In this document: positions 49,034 through 60,834 of the stretch, one piece after another | Layout of the letters: the number at the start of each line of letters is the position of its first letter | Position numbering within the stretch: position 1 is the first letter of the stretch | NCBI GenBank assembly: GCA_026419785.1 | Contig: JAODTK010005688.1 | Coordinates: 62,001-126,000 of the forward strand | Length of the DNA: 64,000 nt | Origin: Sclerodactyla briareus | Taxonomy: Eukaryota; Echinodermata; Holothuroidea; Dendrochirotida; Sclerodactylidae | Direction: 5' to 3' | The notes under the pieces: model-generated | Seen by the model: the letters and a program-made list of their open reading frames with translations, nothing else | Told to the model about the DNA's origin: nothing | Database searches by the model: none | Translations under genes and position numbers: made by a program

Positions 49034-49366
49034 CGTAGTTCCATTAAGCTTTCATTTCATGTCCTCCTTTCCAGTCCACGAAGCTACCCATACTGTAGTA
49101 TCTACTGTACTGACTTTATAGACTACAATTTTTGTTGTTGAAATTCTTAATTTCTTGGAATTGGTCCCTGTGGTGAAACTATACATTTGTTGTGACTAGC
49201 TTTTTTGAAATTTCGCAGACTGACCACCATTTTCTCCAAGAATAGAACTGATTCGAGTGCTGTACAATTTGACCTAATTTCTTTATTGGCCTTTCGTTGG
49301 CTCTCCATTTCAATATCATTGATGCTTGTTTTCTCGAATATTTCAAAGGCTACATGGAACTTTAAT
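49034..49366. mobile_element. MITE, copy 2 of the 4.05-kb family (diverged)
   Basis: Internal sequence aligns with 4053-4421: 'ctttcatttcatgtcctcctttcc', 'ggtccctgtgg', 'accaccattttctccaag', 'gattcgagtgctgta' and 'tatttcaaaggct' occur in the same order. The inverted ends are eroded but visible (GTAGTTCCATtAAGC and GGCTaCATGGAACTTtAA). Confidence 0.75.
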
Positions 49367-49379
49367 CAATGGTTTTGAG

Positions 49380-50575
49380 GTCTGGTTGGGGTCATCTGGG
49401 GTCAACATAGGCAAAGTCTGAAAAATGTTGTGAACACATAAATCCAGATTGGTCTGATCAAGCTGCAATTCAGCATGCAGCTTTCGCAAGGGGAGAACAA
49501 GAAACCATGGTTCAGATTGGGTTCATTTTCAGAAACAATTGATCATTATGATTTTGGCAATTTTGGCTTAAATTGTGAACATGGTAACTTGAACCTACAT
49601 GTATGGATGTAGCTTATACTTGGCTTGTGAGTGTTGACACTCGCTATCGTTCATTGTGAAGTCAAAATCATCTAAGGTCACCAGAGGTCAAAGTCTGAAA
49701 ATCCTTTGTGAATATGATAGGTCGAAATGTTTGGTCCGATTGAGTGCAAATTCTTTATGTAGCTTTCATGAGACCGAACAAGACCCATTATTGTGATCTG
49801 GCAGACTAGGCTATATGTCTGTCTATTTGTCTGTCTATCTGTTCCATCTACCATCCTCAACCCATTCCCTTCACATTTTGCCTTCTTGCTCCCAGTTTGA
49901 CCGATGTTGATCAAATTGGAACATCTTTGACCAGAGGTAATTGATGGGGCAAGGGCACAGCCACTGTCTGGAAGTGGGGGGGGGGTGTACTGAATCAGTA
50001 TGGCAAAAAAATTGATGTAGTGAAAAAACATTATGTATGGGGTCTTTTCAGAAGTTGGGGGGTCACAACCCCCCGACCCCCCTAGTGGCTGCGCCCTTGT
50101 GATGGGATATATCTTGTGAACAAGTCTAGAATACCTGGTCTATCCAGTATGCAACCTGCATATGGAAATTAGAAAACTTGTGAAAAACTTGATGAATACA
50201 ATAATTCGACCATACCTAGATGGATCAAGCCTCATACTTGGCTCATATCTGAGTTCTGCATAACTACTACATGATCTTCATTGTTTTAGGGTCAGGTCAA
50301 AGGTCATTTGGAGTTGACAGAGGTCAAAGTCTTAAACCTTGACGACAGATAAGTCTGAATTGCTTGGTTCGTCAGCGATATACTTCGTGTTTTGGGTAAC
50401 ACAAGAACCCTATCGTTTTTGCTTCGGATTAAGGTAATTTCGGTAAAACAATGGACAATAAAAATTTTGACCATTTTGAGTTGTGAACAGGATGATGCAA
50501 TCCCACCTGAATGAGAAAGCATCACCCGTTCCATTTGTCCCAAGTTGTGATCACCAGTGGTGAAGTGGGAATTTC
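49380..50575 (+). repeat. Diverged units of the ~160/315-bp tandem family
   Basis: Words such as 'aggtcaccagaggtcaaagtctgaaaa', 'gtgaacacgataa', 'gcagctttc' and 'ttttggc...ttttggctt' recur at 49.40, 49.68 and 50.29 kb in the same order as in the array at 52-56 kb, but with low identity. Non-coding. Confidence 0.6.
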
Positions 50576-50933
50576 AAATAGCAACTTGACTTCACGACTT
50601 GTAAACCAAGATGGCGGACATTCGACCACAACTAGTTGAAAAGTCGAAGCCAAATAGAAAATATTCCATGTACAAATGAATAATTCAGGTCAATATTCTC
50701 AAGATGAAAACATTCAGGGAAAATCACTGGCAGTTAAGTTGCGAACCACTTCTAAAATAGCGAAACTTCGGACCAAAAGGCTGTTTCGCCAAACGTCGGC
50801 GATCAAGTGTTTTTCGCGCAACCATCCCCGTTGTTTGTTCCCTTCAGACTACCGCAGACCGTCTCCGCTCTCTGAGGTTTGTTGAACCAAGAGGGGAAGA
50901 ACGAAAGCGAAATACTCAACTTTGTATTTTCAG

Positions 50934-51184
50934 GTGATACTACAGGGCCAGTGGTCGACTGTAGTGGCGAGAATGTTGTACGGGACTTCCTCCTCAAGTG
51001 TCCAGAGTCGTGGTCACGTACGGGCCGGTGTACAGCTTCGGACAACTCCGGCACAGCCTCATTCCTGAGCCAAGACCCAGCATCGGGCTCCTCCTTCAAT
51101 GTCGGTACAACACGTGTAACAACCACTTACGTCGACCCCAGTGGTAACCGAGGCACCGACACATTCTTTGTGACTGTCAGACAG
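50934..51184 (+). CDS. HYR domain exon 13 (open throughout)
   Basis: TATTTTCAG precedes and GTAAAG follows. It reads G-D-T-T-G-P-V-V-D-C-S-G-E-N-V, then RCTASDNSGTASFLSQDP, SGSSFNVGTTRVTTTYVDPS and GNRGTDTFFVTVRQ without a stop. In the segment between GENV and the second Cys the frame departs from the sister exons: the expected V-L-P-P-x-x-S-x-V-V-V-T-Y-G is found one base over. Two compensating one-base shifts are likely there. Confidence 0.92.
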
Positions 51185-51355
51185 GTAAAGGGACGTGAAC
51201 TGTAAGAGCACAGGGGCTTCTCCTATTTACCCAGTGCCCGTAATGGGATTAATCCCCCACAAAAACTTTTTGAGTCCTCTGGTATTCCACTGAATTTTGA
51301 AATAATAATAATAATAATATTGTCTTATAAGTGCAAAATCCGACAAAGAGTTTTG

Positions 51356-52070
51356 TTGGTTGGTCAAAAAATGGCAGATGCCAGCCGGGGTATGAGCTAC
51401 TATAAGATTGAAGAGGAAATGTCACTCTCATTTCAAAAAATCCTGTGATATCATGCAATGTTGAGGTTGGTAAAAAAATGCAGGTGCCACTCGGGTATGA
51501 GCTACTAAAGATGGGAAAGGAAATGTATCACGTTAATAATTGAAAAAAATCTCTGGGATATCATGCAATGTTTGAGGTTTAAAAAAATCCGGTGCCGATC
51601 TCCCCATAAGGAGACGGGGTCTGAGCTACTATTACAATAAGAGGAATTTTGTCACGTTATAGATAGATAGATATATAACAAAATTATTGTATCCGAAATG
51701 GAAAATACATGCTTGCAGATAAAATCAAGTTAAGTCTATGAAAACGATAAGATACACAACGAGAAATCACTCTGAACATGGGGCGAAAAAAAATTAATGA
51801 CTAAACATATAGACAAGAACATGAACATATACAGGTTTTAAATCGCGAACCACACAGAATGGCAAGAGAATAGGTAGCGCAGAAGGTGGTCAATTAAAGT
51901 TAAACCGCATGTGTAAACGTGGCCTTGGAAAAAATCTCTAGAAAACAGGTGCTAGGTTGGTAAAAAAATGCAGTGCCTGCTTGGGTATGATCTACTGTTA
52001 GATTGAGAGGAAATGTATCACGTTATCATTGAAAAAATTGTGGGAAAGCAGGAGCTGAAGTTTAGGTATT
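51356..52070. repeat. Three tandem and one detached ~110-bp repeat units
   Basis: The unit carries GGTTGGTaAAAAAATGCAG, 'gggtatgagctact', 'aggaaatgtatcacgtta' and 'gatatcatgcaatgtt'. Units start near 51356, 51466, 51577 (partial) and 51957 (partial). An (AAT)n stretch precedes at 51300. Class unknown, non-coding. Confidence 0.7.
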
Positions 52071-52185
52071 GGGAAGAATAGCTGGGATTCCACTGCACTG
52101 AGAAAGGACTGATTTGCATATTTTGGTATCAAAGAAAGATCAATTTGCGATGAAAACAACTTTCTGTGTAACAGTTTGTAATTAC

Positions 52186-55100
52186 TTGACGAAGTCAGAG
52201 GAATCTCATGCAGTCATGACAGCTGTGTGTGGGGTTGTGTGCGTGGGGTGTGTGCGCGTATGTGAGTGTGTGGTGTGGGGTGGTGTAACGCTGGCTTGTG
52301 GAACGATAACTAGACCCACCTGGATGGATGACGCTCATACTGGTATGTGTGTTCCCTGAGAACATGAACACTACTGTTTGGGGTCAGGTCAGAGGTCATC
52401 TGAGGTCACCAGGGTCAACGTCTCAAAACCTTGTGAACCCGAATAAGTCAGAACGGTGGGTATGATAGTTGAAATTAGGTGTTACGCTTTCTTATGGGGA
52501 GATAAGGAACCCTAGTGTGTCTTTCTGGTCGATTTCGGGGGTGAATTTTGGTCAAAAATAGTAAAATTGTGAAAGTCAATATTTTGGCCCATTTTGGCTT
52601 GTGAACACGAAACTCGGGACCCCACCTGATCGGATGAAGCTCAGACTTGGTATGTGTGTTCCCCATGAATGATACATGAACACTACGTTTTTGGGGTCCC
52701 CTGTCAAGTGTCATCTGAGGGCACCAGAAGTCAAAGTCTCAAAACCTTGTGAACACGATAAGTCCCAGAACGGTTGGGCTGATCAGGTTCAAATTTGGTG
52801 TGTAGCTTTCTTTGGGAGTACAGGAGCCTATTGTTTCTGGTCTATTTCGGGGGGGAATTTTGGTCAAAAATAGGAAAGTTGTGAAAATTCAATATTTTGG
52901 CCCATTTTCGCTTGTGAACACATAACTTGACCCCACCTGGAATGGAAAGCTCATACTTGGTATGTGTTTCCCCATGATGAGTACCATGAGCCCTATTGTT
53001 TTGGGTTCAGGTCAGGTCATCTGAGTCCACCAGAGTCAGCATCTGAAAACCTTGTGAACACGAAAGTCCCCGGAATGGTTGGTCTATCAGGTTCAAATTT
53101 TGTGTGTTAAGCTTTCTTATCGGGGAGTACAGAAGACCCTATTGGTTTCTGGTGTAGGTCGGGGGTGATTTTTGTAAAAATAGAAAATTTGTGAAAAGTC
53201 CTTAATTTGGCCCAGTTCGGCTTGTGTGGGGACCTCGATAACTTGACCCCCCCTGCAATGGGTGAAGCTCATACGTGGGTATGTGTGTTCCCGCAGGATG
53301 AGTCATGAACCCTATTGTTTTTGGGGGCAGGGCAGAGGTCATCGGAGGTCACCAGAGGTCAAAGTCTTAAACCTTGTGAACACGATAAGTCCATATTGGT
53401 TGGTCTTATCAGTTTCTATTTGGTGTATAATTTTCTTATGGGGAGTACAGGAACCCATTGTTTCTTGGATAGCGGTTGGGGGTGAATATTTGTGAACAAT
53501 AGAAATTTGTAAAAAGTCAATATTTTGGCCCATTCGGCGTGGGAACACGATAACTTACCCCCCACCTGGATGGATTGTGAACAGGATACTGGTGGTGTTT
53601 TCCCCATGGATGAGTACATGAACCCTATTGTTTTGGGGTCAGTCAGGTCATCTGAGGTCACCAGAGGTCAGCATCTGAAAACCTTGTGAACACGAAAGTC
53701 CCCGGAATGGTTGGTCTATCAGGTTCAAATTTTGTGTGTTAAGCTTTCTTATCGGGGAGTACAGAAGACCCTATTGGTTTCTGGTGTAGGTCGGGGGTGA
53801 TTTTTGTAAAAATAGAAAATTTGTGAAAAGTCCTTAATTTGGCCCAGTTCGGCTTGTGTGGGGACCTCGATAACTTGACCCCCCCTGCAATGGGTGAAGC
53901 TCATACGTGGGTATGTGTGTTCCCGCAGGATGAGTCATGAACCCTATTGTTTTTGGGGGCAGGGCAGAGGTCATCGGAGGTCACCAGAGGTCAAAGTCTT
54001 AAACCTTGTGAACACGATAAGTCCATATTGGTTGGTCTTATCAGTTTCTATTTGGTGTATAATTTTCTTATGGGGAGTACAGGAACCCATTGTTTCTTGG
54101 ATAGCGGTTGGGGGTGAATATTTGTGAACAATAGAAATTTGTAAAAAGTCAATATTTTGGCCCATTTCGGCTGTGAACTCGATAAATTGACCCCACCTGC
54201 ATGGGTGAAGCTCATACTGGTATGTGTGTTTCCCATGATGAGTACATTGAATCTATTGTTTTGGGGTCAGGTCAGAGCGTCATATGAGGTCACAGAGTCA
54301 AAGTTGAAAACCTTGTGAACACGATAAGTCAGATTGGTGGTCGATCAGGTTCTAATTTGGTGTAGATTTCTTATGGGGAGTACAGGACCCTATTGTGTCT
54401 GTATAGGTTGGGGGTTGAATATTTGTGAAAGAAATAGAAAATTTGTAAAAGTCATAATTTTGGCCCATTTCGGCTTGTGAACTTGATAACTCGACCCACT
54501 GATGGCGTGAAGCTCATCTTGGTAGGTGTGTTCCCTAGATGAGTAAATGAAACCTATTGTTTTGGGGTTAAGGTCAGAGGTCATGCTGAGGTTCACCAGA
54601 GGTCAAAGTCTGGACAAAACTTGTGAACACGATAAGTCCGAATGGTGGTCTGAAGGTTCAAATTGGTGATTAGCTTTCTTATGGGGAGTACAGGAACCTA
54701 TTGTTATAGTATGAGGTTTGAGGGTGAAATATTTGTGAAAAAATATAAAATTTGTAAATAAAAAGTCAATATTTTGCCCCATTTCGGCTTGTGAACATGA
54801 TAAAACTTTGGGGGAAAAAACCTCACCTGGAATGGGTGAAGCTCATACTTGGTATGTGTGTCCCCATGATGAGTTAATGAACACTATGTTTTGGGGTAAG
54901 GCAGAGGTCTCTGAGGTCACCAGAGGTCAAAGTCTGAAAACTTGTGAACACGAGAAGTCCAGATTGGTTGGTCTGATCAGGTTCTAATTTGGTGTATAAT
55001 TTTCTTATGGGGGAGGGACCGGAACCCTTGTTTCTGGTATAGGTTGGGGGTGATATTGGGAAAATAGAAAAATATTGGAAAAAGTCCATAATTTGGCCAT

Positions 55101-56560
55101 TTCGGCTTGTGAACTTGATAACTCGGACCCCACCTGGAGGGGTGTGAAGCTCATACTTGGATGTGTGTTCCCTAGATGAGTACATGAACCTATTGTTTTG
55201 GGGTCAGGTCAGAGGTCATTGAGGTCGGTCACCAGAGGCAAGTTGTATGAAAAACATTGTGAACACGAGAAGTCCAGATGGTTGGTTGATCAGTTCAAAA
55301 TTGTGATTAGCTTTCTTATGGGGGGTTACAGGAACCTTAATGTTTCTGGTATAGGTTGGGGATGAAATGACTTGTGAAAAATAGAAAATGGTAAAAAACA
55401 ATTATTTGGCCAATTTCGGCGTGTGAACATTGATAACTTGGACCTCACCTGGATGGGTTGAAGCTCATACTTGGTATGTGGGTTTCCCCATGAGGTACTG
55501 AACCTATTGTTTTGGGGTCAGGTCAGAGGTCATCTGAGGTCACCAGAGGTCAAAGTCTGAAAAACTTGTGGATGAACCCGATAAGTCCAGAATGTTTGGT
55601 CTGATAGGTTCAAATTTGATTAACTTCTATGGGGAGTACAGGAACCTTTGTTTTCTGGTTTAGGTCGGGGGGTGAATTCTGTGAAAAATAGAAATTTGCT
55701 GTGAAATAGTTCAAATTTTGGCCCATTTCGGCTGTGAACACGAGAACTTGACGCGACCTGGATGGGGGAAAAGCTCATTTTTTTTTTTTTGTTGTTGTAC
55801 TTGCTAGGTGTGTTCCCCATGATGAGTACATGAACCCTATTGTTTTGGGGTCAGGTCAGGAAGTCATCTGAGGTCACCAGAGGTCAAAGTCTGAAAAAAA
55901 TTGTGAAAACGATAAGTCCAGAATGGTTGGTCTGAATCAGGTCAATTTGGTGTGTACACTTTATTATGGGAATACATGGAACCCATGTTTTCGGGTTATA
56001 GGTCGGGGGTTGAATTTGGTTAAAAATAGGCCAAATTGGTGAAAAGTCAATATTTTACCCCATTTTGGCTTGTGAAAATTAAACTCGACTCCACACTGGA
56101 TGGGTGAAAGCTTCATACTTGGTGTGGGGGTTCCCCATGATGAGTCCATGAACCCTATTGTTTTGGGGTCAGGTCAGGGCGTCATATGAGGTCACGAGAG
56201 GTAAAAGTCTGAAAACATTGTGAACACGATAAGCCAGACTGGTTAGTCTGATCGGGTTGAAATTTGGTGGTCGGCTTTACCATGGGGGCGAAACAGGAAT
56301 CTATTGTTTTTGTATAGTTTCAGGGGTGATGAATTTCAGTCAAAAAATGGGAAGTTTGTGGACTGTTTGGCCAATTAAGGCTAGTGAACACCGATTACTC
56401 GCCCCAAACCTGGATGGATGAAGGCTCATCCTGTTTTTTTTTATGGTGTGTTCCCCATGATTGAGTACGAACCCTATCATTTTGGGGTCAGGTCAGAGAA
56501 GTCATGGCTGAGTACAGGAACCCTTATTGTTTTGAGGTCACCCAGAGGCCAAGTCTGAAA
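52186..56560 (+). repeat. Tandem array, ~315-bp unit, about 14 copies
   Basis: Recurrence of the AGGTCA-rich word gives unit spacings of roughly 305-330 bases from 52.40 to 56.50 kb. Each unit is itself a dimer. Both halves share 'gtgaacacgataa...', 'ttggtgtgt/ttggtatgt', 'ccatgatgagtac/atggggagtac' and 'aaccctattgtt'. The array is preceded by a head module (TTGACGAAGTCAG..., then a TG-rich run, 52.19-52.30 kb). Open frames in it are repeated copies of the same chance frames. The whole is non-coding. Confidence 0.93.
53035..53534 (+). repeat. ~500-bp segment repeated without visible difference at 53667-54166
   Basis: Within the array, this stretch and the one 632 bases downstream appear identical, whereas other units differ at many positions. 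The offset equals two array units. Confidence 0.9.
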
Positions 56561-56948
56561 TCTTGAAATTAGTGTGCAGCTATATCAAAAGAGTATAGAA
56601 CCTATTGGTTGGTTGGGAAAAATGTGAAATTTGCAGATGATGTGTTTCCCATGGATGAGCTCCTCTCCCATTTGTCCTTGTGTCTGGCTCTGGTTGTCAG
56701 AAAGAGTCAGAATCAATAAGGCCTTTTGGCTTTTGGTTAAAGAAACCATTTCCTTCTGAGAAATAATGATTGAAATACCCACATTCAGGGTTACAAAGTA
56801 GAAATAGCTTCGTTTCCTGAGAGAGAGCGCCCTTCAGTGAGTCGATCCTAACGGAGTGAAACCCCAACTTCAGCAGTTCGCGATTTATAAGACCGCTTGA
56901 GTCGTATATTTTCTGTAGAGGTCTTAACATCAATTCATTGCTCTGCAG

Positions 56949-57186
56949 TGGATAACACACCCCTGTCTGTAGAATGTGGAGGTGACATTGCGTCTGCAGG
57001 GAACACCTGTACCTCGAGGAAAGTGCTCTGCACCGACGGGGACTTGGAACCGCGATCTTTGTGAGCCCCAGAATCCACGTCGGGGTCTACGTTCCCTCTC
57101 GGAGAAACCACTGTCGTCACGACCTACATTCGACCCTCAGGGTAACATTCCGGTTCACAGACACGTTACTGTGACTATCATACGAG
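56949..57186 (+). CDS. HYR domain exon 14 (frame-broken)
   Basis: CTCTGCAG precedes and GTAAGA follows; the entry phase is 1. It reads V-D-N-T-P-L-S-V-E-C-G-G-D-I, then after a shift GTAIFVSPRIH, and finally GSTFPLGETTVVTTYIRPSGN, VTVTIIRG. This is an HYR domain closer to the D-N-T-P-x-V subtype than to exons 8-13. Two or three one-base shifts break the frame. Confidence 0.85.
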
Positions 57187-58664
57187 GTAAGAAAATTAGT
57201 CATGTGGATCTGAAATGTCTCAGGAATGTCTGGGTCTGTGTTATGTCCTGGTGGTAATTACCACTGTTTTCAACTTAAAATCGATTCTGATTGTGACTTG
57301 CTTCTTGAACAGGCTCTGTATACCGCTGTGGCTACTATCATCAATCATCATTACTTGGGGCAATTGTTCCTATACCTAGCACACTAAATCTAACAGCCTA
57401 GGCTGCTAGCCTAAGCTCGAAATTTGGCATATTACGGCCGCTTCTGTGATGGTTTATTGTTTCTTATTACTAATTTTAAACTGTAAGTAGCTTCTAGAGC
57501 AATCATCAGAATGTCGTGACAACTGACAGGTCGCAAATTATGCCTAGTGCATAATTACGAGGGAATGGAGTCCACAAAAATTAGCAAACTTTTTATTTGG
57601 CGTCTGATTAGTAAAATACAATCAATAGAAACCATTCATCTCCATGGCAGTAACTAGCCATGGACAAGTTACCTCTGATCTGTCGGAAGGAAAGGTGTTT
57701 ATGGTCATCTGAAGATTTTGTATGCTTGGGATGAGAGGCATACCCCTTCAGCTCTGTCAGAAGATTTCAAGCTAGGAAAATGCACACAACGGTCTCCAGG
57801 GAGCCCATAGACAGGATGCTTCTGGCTTCCCTTGTGCCCTGCCTCCAAGGACAATGCAGATCCTTCAGCAGAAGAAAGAGTCGAAAATCACTTGGCCCTG
57901 CACACAGGGCAATGAACTGCTGTTCACTTAGGCACTAGTACAAGAAAGAACTCGATGATGACAGTTTTATGGTTTCGTGGACATTCCAGTTTCCATGGAG
58001 GCAGCCAGCGTACAAGGTCGTAAGTGTAATCACAGAAGCTGCAGATAGCCAGACAGGCGGCAAATCTCTTTCGGTCGGGGAAGTAGAGTGAAGGGAATTT
58101 CCTGGCATGGATGTAGTGGAATTTAGATAATGTTCTAGATGAGCAACTGCTCTACTGAAAGACCGAATTTAGAGAAGGGGGGATTTGGATCAACCATCCC
58201 AGTCTGGAATGGTCCTAGCCAAAACACTACTCTCATAACAGTTAGTCCTAGGATTACAACTGACAAAAGCCAAAATGCATATCATGCAGATTCTGACGAT
58301 CAACAGGAATCTCAGTTGACCACGGACACCCTTCTTAAAGAGATATCAACCCATTTTGTTCTGGACGCTCTGCCAGCGAAACAAGATCCGCTGAGCAGTG
58401 GAGTGACAGGCTGCTAAGGTCTCTGGGATCTCAGTTCTGAAGCAACAAACCTGGCTGCTCTTCCCTGAATGGCTTCAAGACTATCTATTATTGATTGGAG
58501 GAGAATTATCAGTTTGGAGGCGAGTACTCCAATGTCTGGAGAAAAAGAGGGGGAGGAAGACTAAAACATAGTGTAGTGTGATATGGGTCTTTGACTTGAT
58601 TTGATTTTACGGGTTCAGGAAGCCACTTGAGGCTCATCTATTAAGAACCATGGCTGTATTGATC

Positions 58665-59032
58665 GTGGCTGAGCACTGCGATAACTCGCCTTCTCGACTA
58701 GTGCCTCAGATGTATCGAGACAGGGTGTATTGTAACAATGTCGACCGCTCCGGGACCGTCATTTCACATCCCATCCGTAGGAACTATCAGTGAACTCCAG
58801 GACCCGACCACTTTCTTGGAAATTCAAGTTCAACGTGAGTGCTCACAGCCGACAGTGGAGACTTTTGCAAATATCCCATAACAAACCCCAGCAACCCCTA
58901 AAAATCCACTGCATTACAGCGGAATCATGAAGTCAAGACCTTTCCCATAGCAACTGCTAATACAGCCAACCTAGGAAAAAGTTCTTTGGTGACGCTGGAT
59001 GTTCGCATCCTGAATACTTGTTTTGGGGGTCG
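58665..59032. repeat. Dispersed ~400-bp repeat, copy 2
   Basis: Counterpart of 30.92-31.33 kb, sharing the order of 'gataactcgcc', 'tatcgagacagggt', 'ggacccgaccac', 'aacaaaccccag' and 'ctggatgttcgcatcctgaata'-like words. Confidence 0.7.
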
Positions 59033-59049
59033 GCACTGATACCATTCTT

Positions 59050-59220
59050 CTTGCTTGATGGTGCAGTATTCTTGTTACCTTGGGGACGCAGTCAGAGTGA
59101 TGGGGCAGATAGGAGTATCTCTGCTTGGAAGATATTTAAAGAGCTTTTGCCTTCGTGTCTCTATCTATGAAAGTAGGATGATTGAGGCCTGTGTTAGGAG
59201 GTAGCAAGACCTGGGGTGTC
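59050..59220 (+). mobile_element. LINE relic related to the 5.7-kb LINE
   Basis: The DNA parallels 6.63-6.78 kb of the larger LINE: 'tttaaagagcttttgcct', 'cgtgtctct', then 'gaggcctgtgtt' against 'tttagagagcttttggct', 'cccacgtctc' and 'gaggcttgtgtc'. Both encode the FRELL...EACVR...TWG region C-terminal to the polymerase. Highly degraded and short. Confidence 0.6.
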
Positions 59221-60586
59221 AAGCTCTATAATCTCTGGAAGCGGCAGAGGACAGCAGAGGAATGTACGTATGTATACAATCTGGTGAATTTGCAGTGATG
59301 GGAACATGGTTCAGCCAAGTTGAAAGAGAGGCTTGAAGGACAACTGCAGGCTTGTATGCAACACAGGTTGTATCGTGGAAAATGGAAAACTGTATTTCAT
59401 GACGATGTTCCTGTGTGGAGTGATTGGCCTTCAAAGTTTGGTTTATTATGCAGAGAAATCAAGGAGAATCCCAATTGCACAATAACACATGACGTCACAC
59501 TTGGACAACCTGGGAAGTTATGTTATGTATTTCATTGTTTCATTTTGTTGAATAAGTCAACATTCAAAAGTAGTTCTGAGTCTTTCTCTCCCCAAAGTAA
59601 CCATCACACCTACCAACCCATCAACAGGAATCCTCTCCATAGACTAAATGCTTTCAAAAGTGAAATTATGTGTGAATTTCAATAGGAAAACAAGAATTTT
59701 GCAGGGTTGTGCAAGTATGGCTTCATCTATTATTGCAGGATGGAAGCTTATCGATCTTGCACAAACTTCAAAGGACTGTAATTTGCAACGGAAAGTCTCA
59801 TGAACTTCAGTTTTTCTCCAGCCATTAAATTAGCCTCTTCATAATTCATCCTGCAGTTGTCCTTTAAGCTTTTTTAAGATTAGTGAATCTGCACAACTGA
59901 TGAGATATGAGATGGTTTTTCCACCTAGACAGGATGGAAGATGACTGGGTTAGTGAGTGCCTAGCCCTGGGAATCCGAACGATAATACGCCTATGCTGGA
60001 TATGCTGAATACTATGCAACATGTCATGTTTTTGTGACTTTGCTCTGTCTACATGTGAGGTAGTACAAGCGACCTCTGGCATTCGTGCCATCCTACCTAT
60101 AGCCTAGAAGAAATTTCCCCCAACCCGTGCTGAACGGCGATTGCACTCCTTGTGTTGATTTGTAGATCCCACATGCACACATACTAGCACTTTCCAAATC
60201 CAGGTTGTTCTACCTAAACTTTGACTTTGCAATGTAGAGTTAGAGTAACACAAACTGTATATTGCTGATACAATGTTACACATACAAATGCAATTCTTTG
60301 TTCTTAACTCACACAGGAACATTTTCCCCTTCATATAGTTACAAGTTTTAGGTTGCCATTGCCTCTCCAGTATCTAATACATATAGCTCCCCTGGTAAAA
60401 TGTGTATATTCAGTGGTTGATGGGAATAGCGGCTGTGGGGGGCCTAGAATAACTCAGGTTTAGCCCATTCAACCCATGTCAAAATGGATGCCAGACATTG
60501 GAACGAGAGATTGATGATACGGATTCCATGCATAACTAATTCTGTAGGCCTGAATAAACGTTCTGTGCTCATTTCAATCCTCCTAG

Positions 60587-60834
60587 GTGATAATGAACCC
60601 CCAGTCGTAAACTGTGATGGCCGGGACCTCACCGTGTTTGCACCGGTGGCTCCGCTGGTGTCAAAGTGGATCTGCCCTCTTGCACTGCAAATGATGATTC
60701 TGGGACAGCTATCCTCGTCTCTCAAACCAGAGGTTCAGGCTCCTCTTTCCCCAATTGCGTGACAACTGTCACGAACACCTTCCGAGATCCAGATGGCAAC
60801 CAGGCCTCCGGGACCTTCATTGTCTTTGTCAGAG
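60587..60834 (+). CDS. HYR domain exon 15 (one frame break)
   Basis: CCTCCTAG precedes and GTGCGA follows; both borders are phase 1. It reads G-D-N-E-P-P-V-V-N-C-D-G-R-D-L-T-V-F-A-P-V-A-P. The second frame gives CTANDDSGTAILVSQTRGSG, VTTVTNTFRDPDGNQASG and TFIVFVRG. A single shift near 60655-60666 would join the two frames; the rest of the domain is intact. Confidence 0.9.

Larger units (their letters stand above)
48069..50933 (+). other. Intron 12 of HYR gene
   Basis: Holds a (CACTC)n-like stretch at 48.43-48.51 kb, a head module of the tandem family at 48.89 kb, MITE copy 2 at 49.03-49.37 kb, and diverged units of the AGGTCA-containing repeat from 49.38 to 50.57 kb. Confidence 0.6.
51185..56948 (+). 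other. Intron 13 of HYR gene, mostly tandem repeats
   Basis: Contains a ~110-bp repeat (51.36-52.07 kb) and the large ~315-bp array (52.19-56.56 kb). The remaining 56.57-56.95 kb shows nothing recognisable. Confidence 0.7.
57187..60586 (+). other. Intron 14 of HYR gene
   Basis: Holds copy 2 of the ~400-bp dispersed repeat (58.67-59.03 kb) followed by a short LINE relic (59.05-59.22 kb). The open frames at 58.14-58.42 and 59.32-59.69 kb show no domain I recognise. Nothing else is supported. Confidence 0.5.

Noticed and set aside
53262-54127. Two identical 77-residue open frames
   Set aside because: Produced by the duplicated segment inside the ~315-bp array; no start context, domain or conservation across other units.
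58139-58417. 92-codon open frame in intron 14
   Set aside because: No recognisable domain, no splice-site pattern matching the HYR exons, and composition like the surrounding intron.
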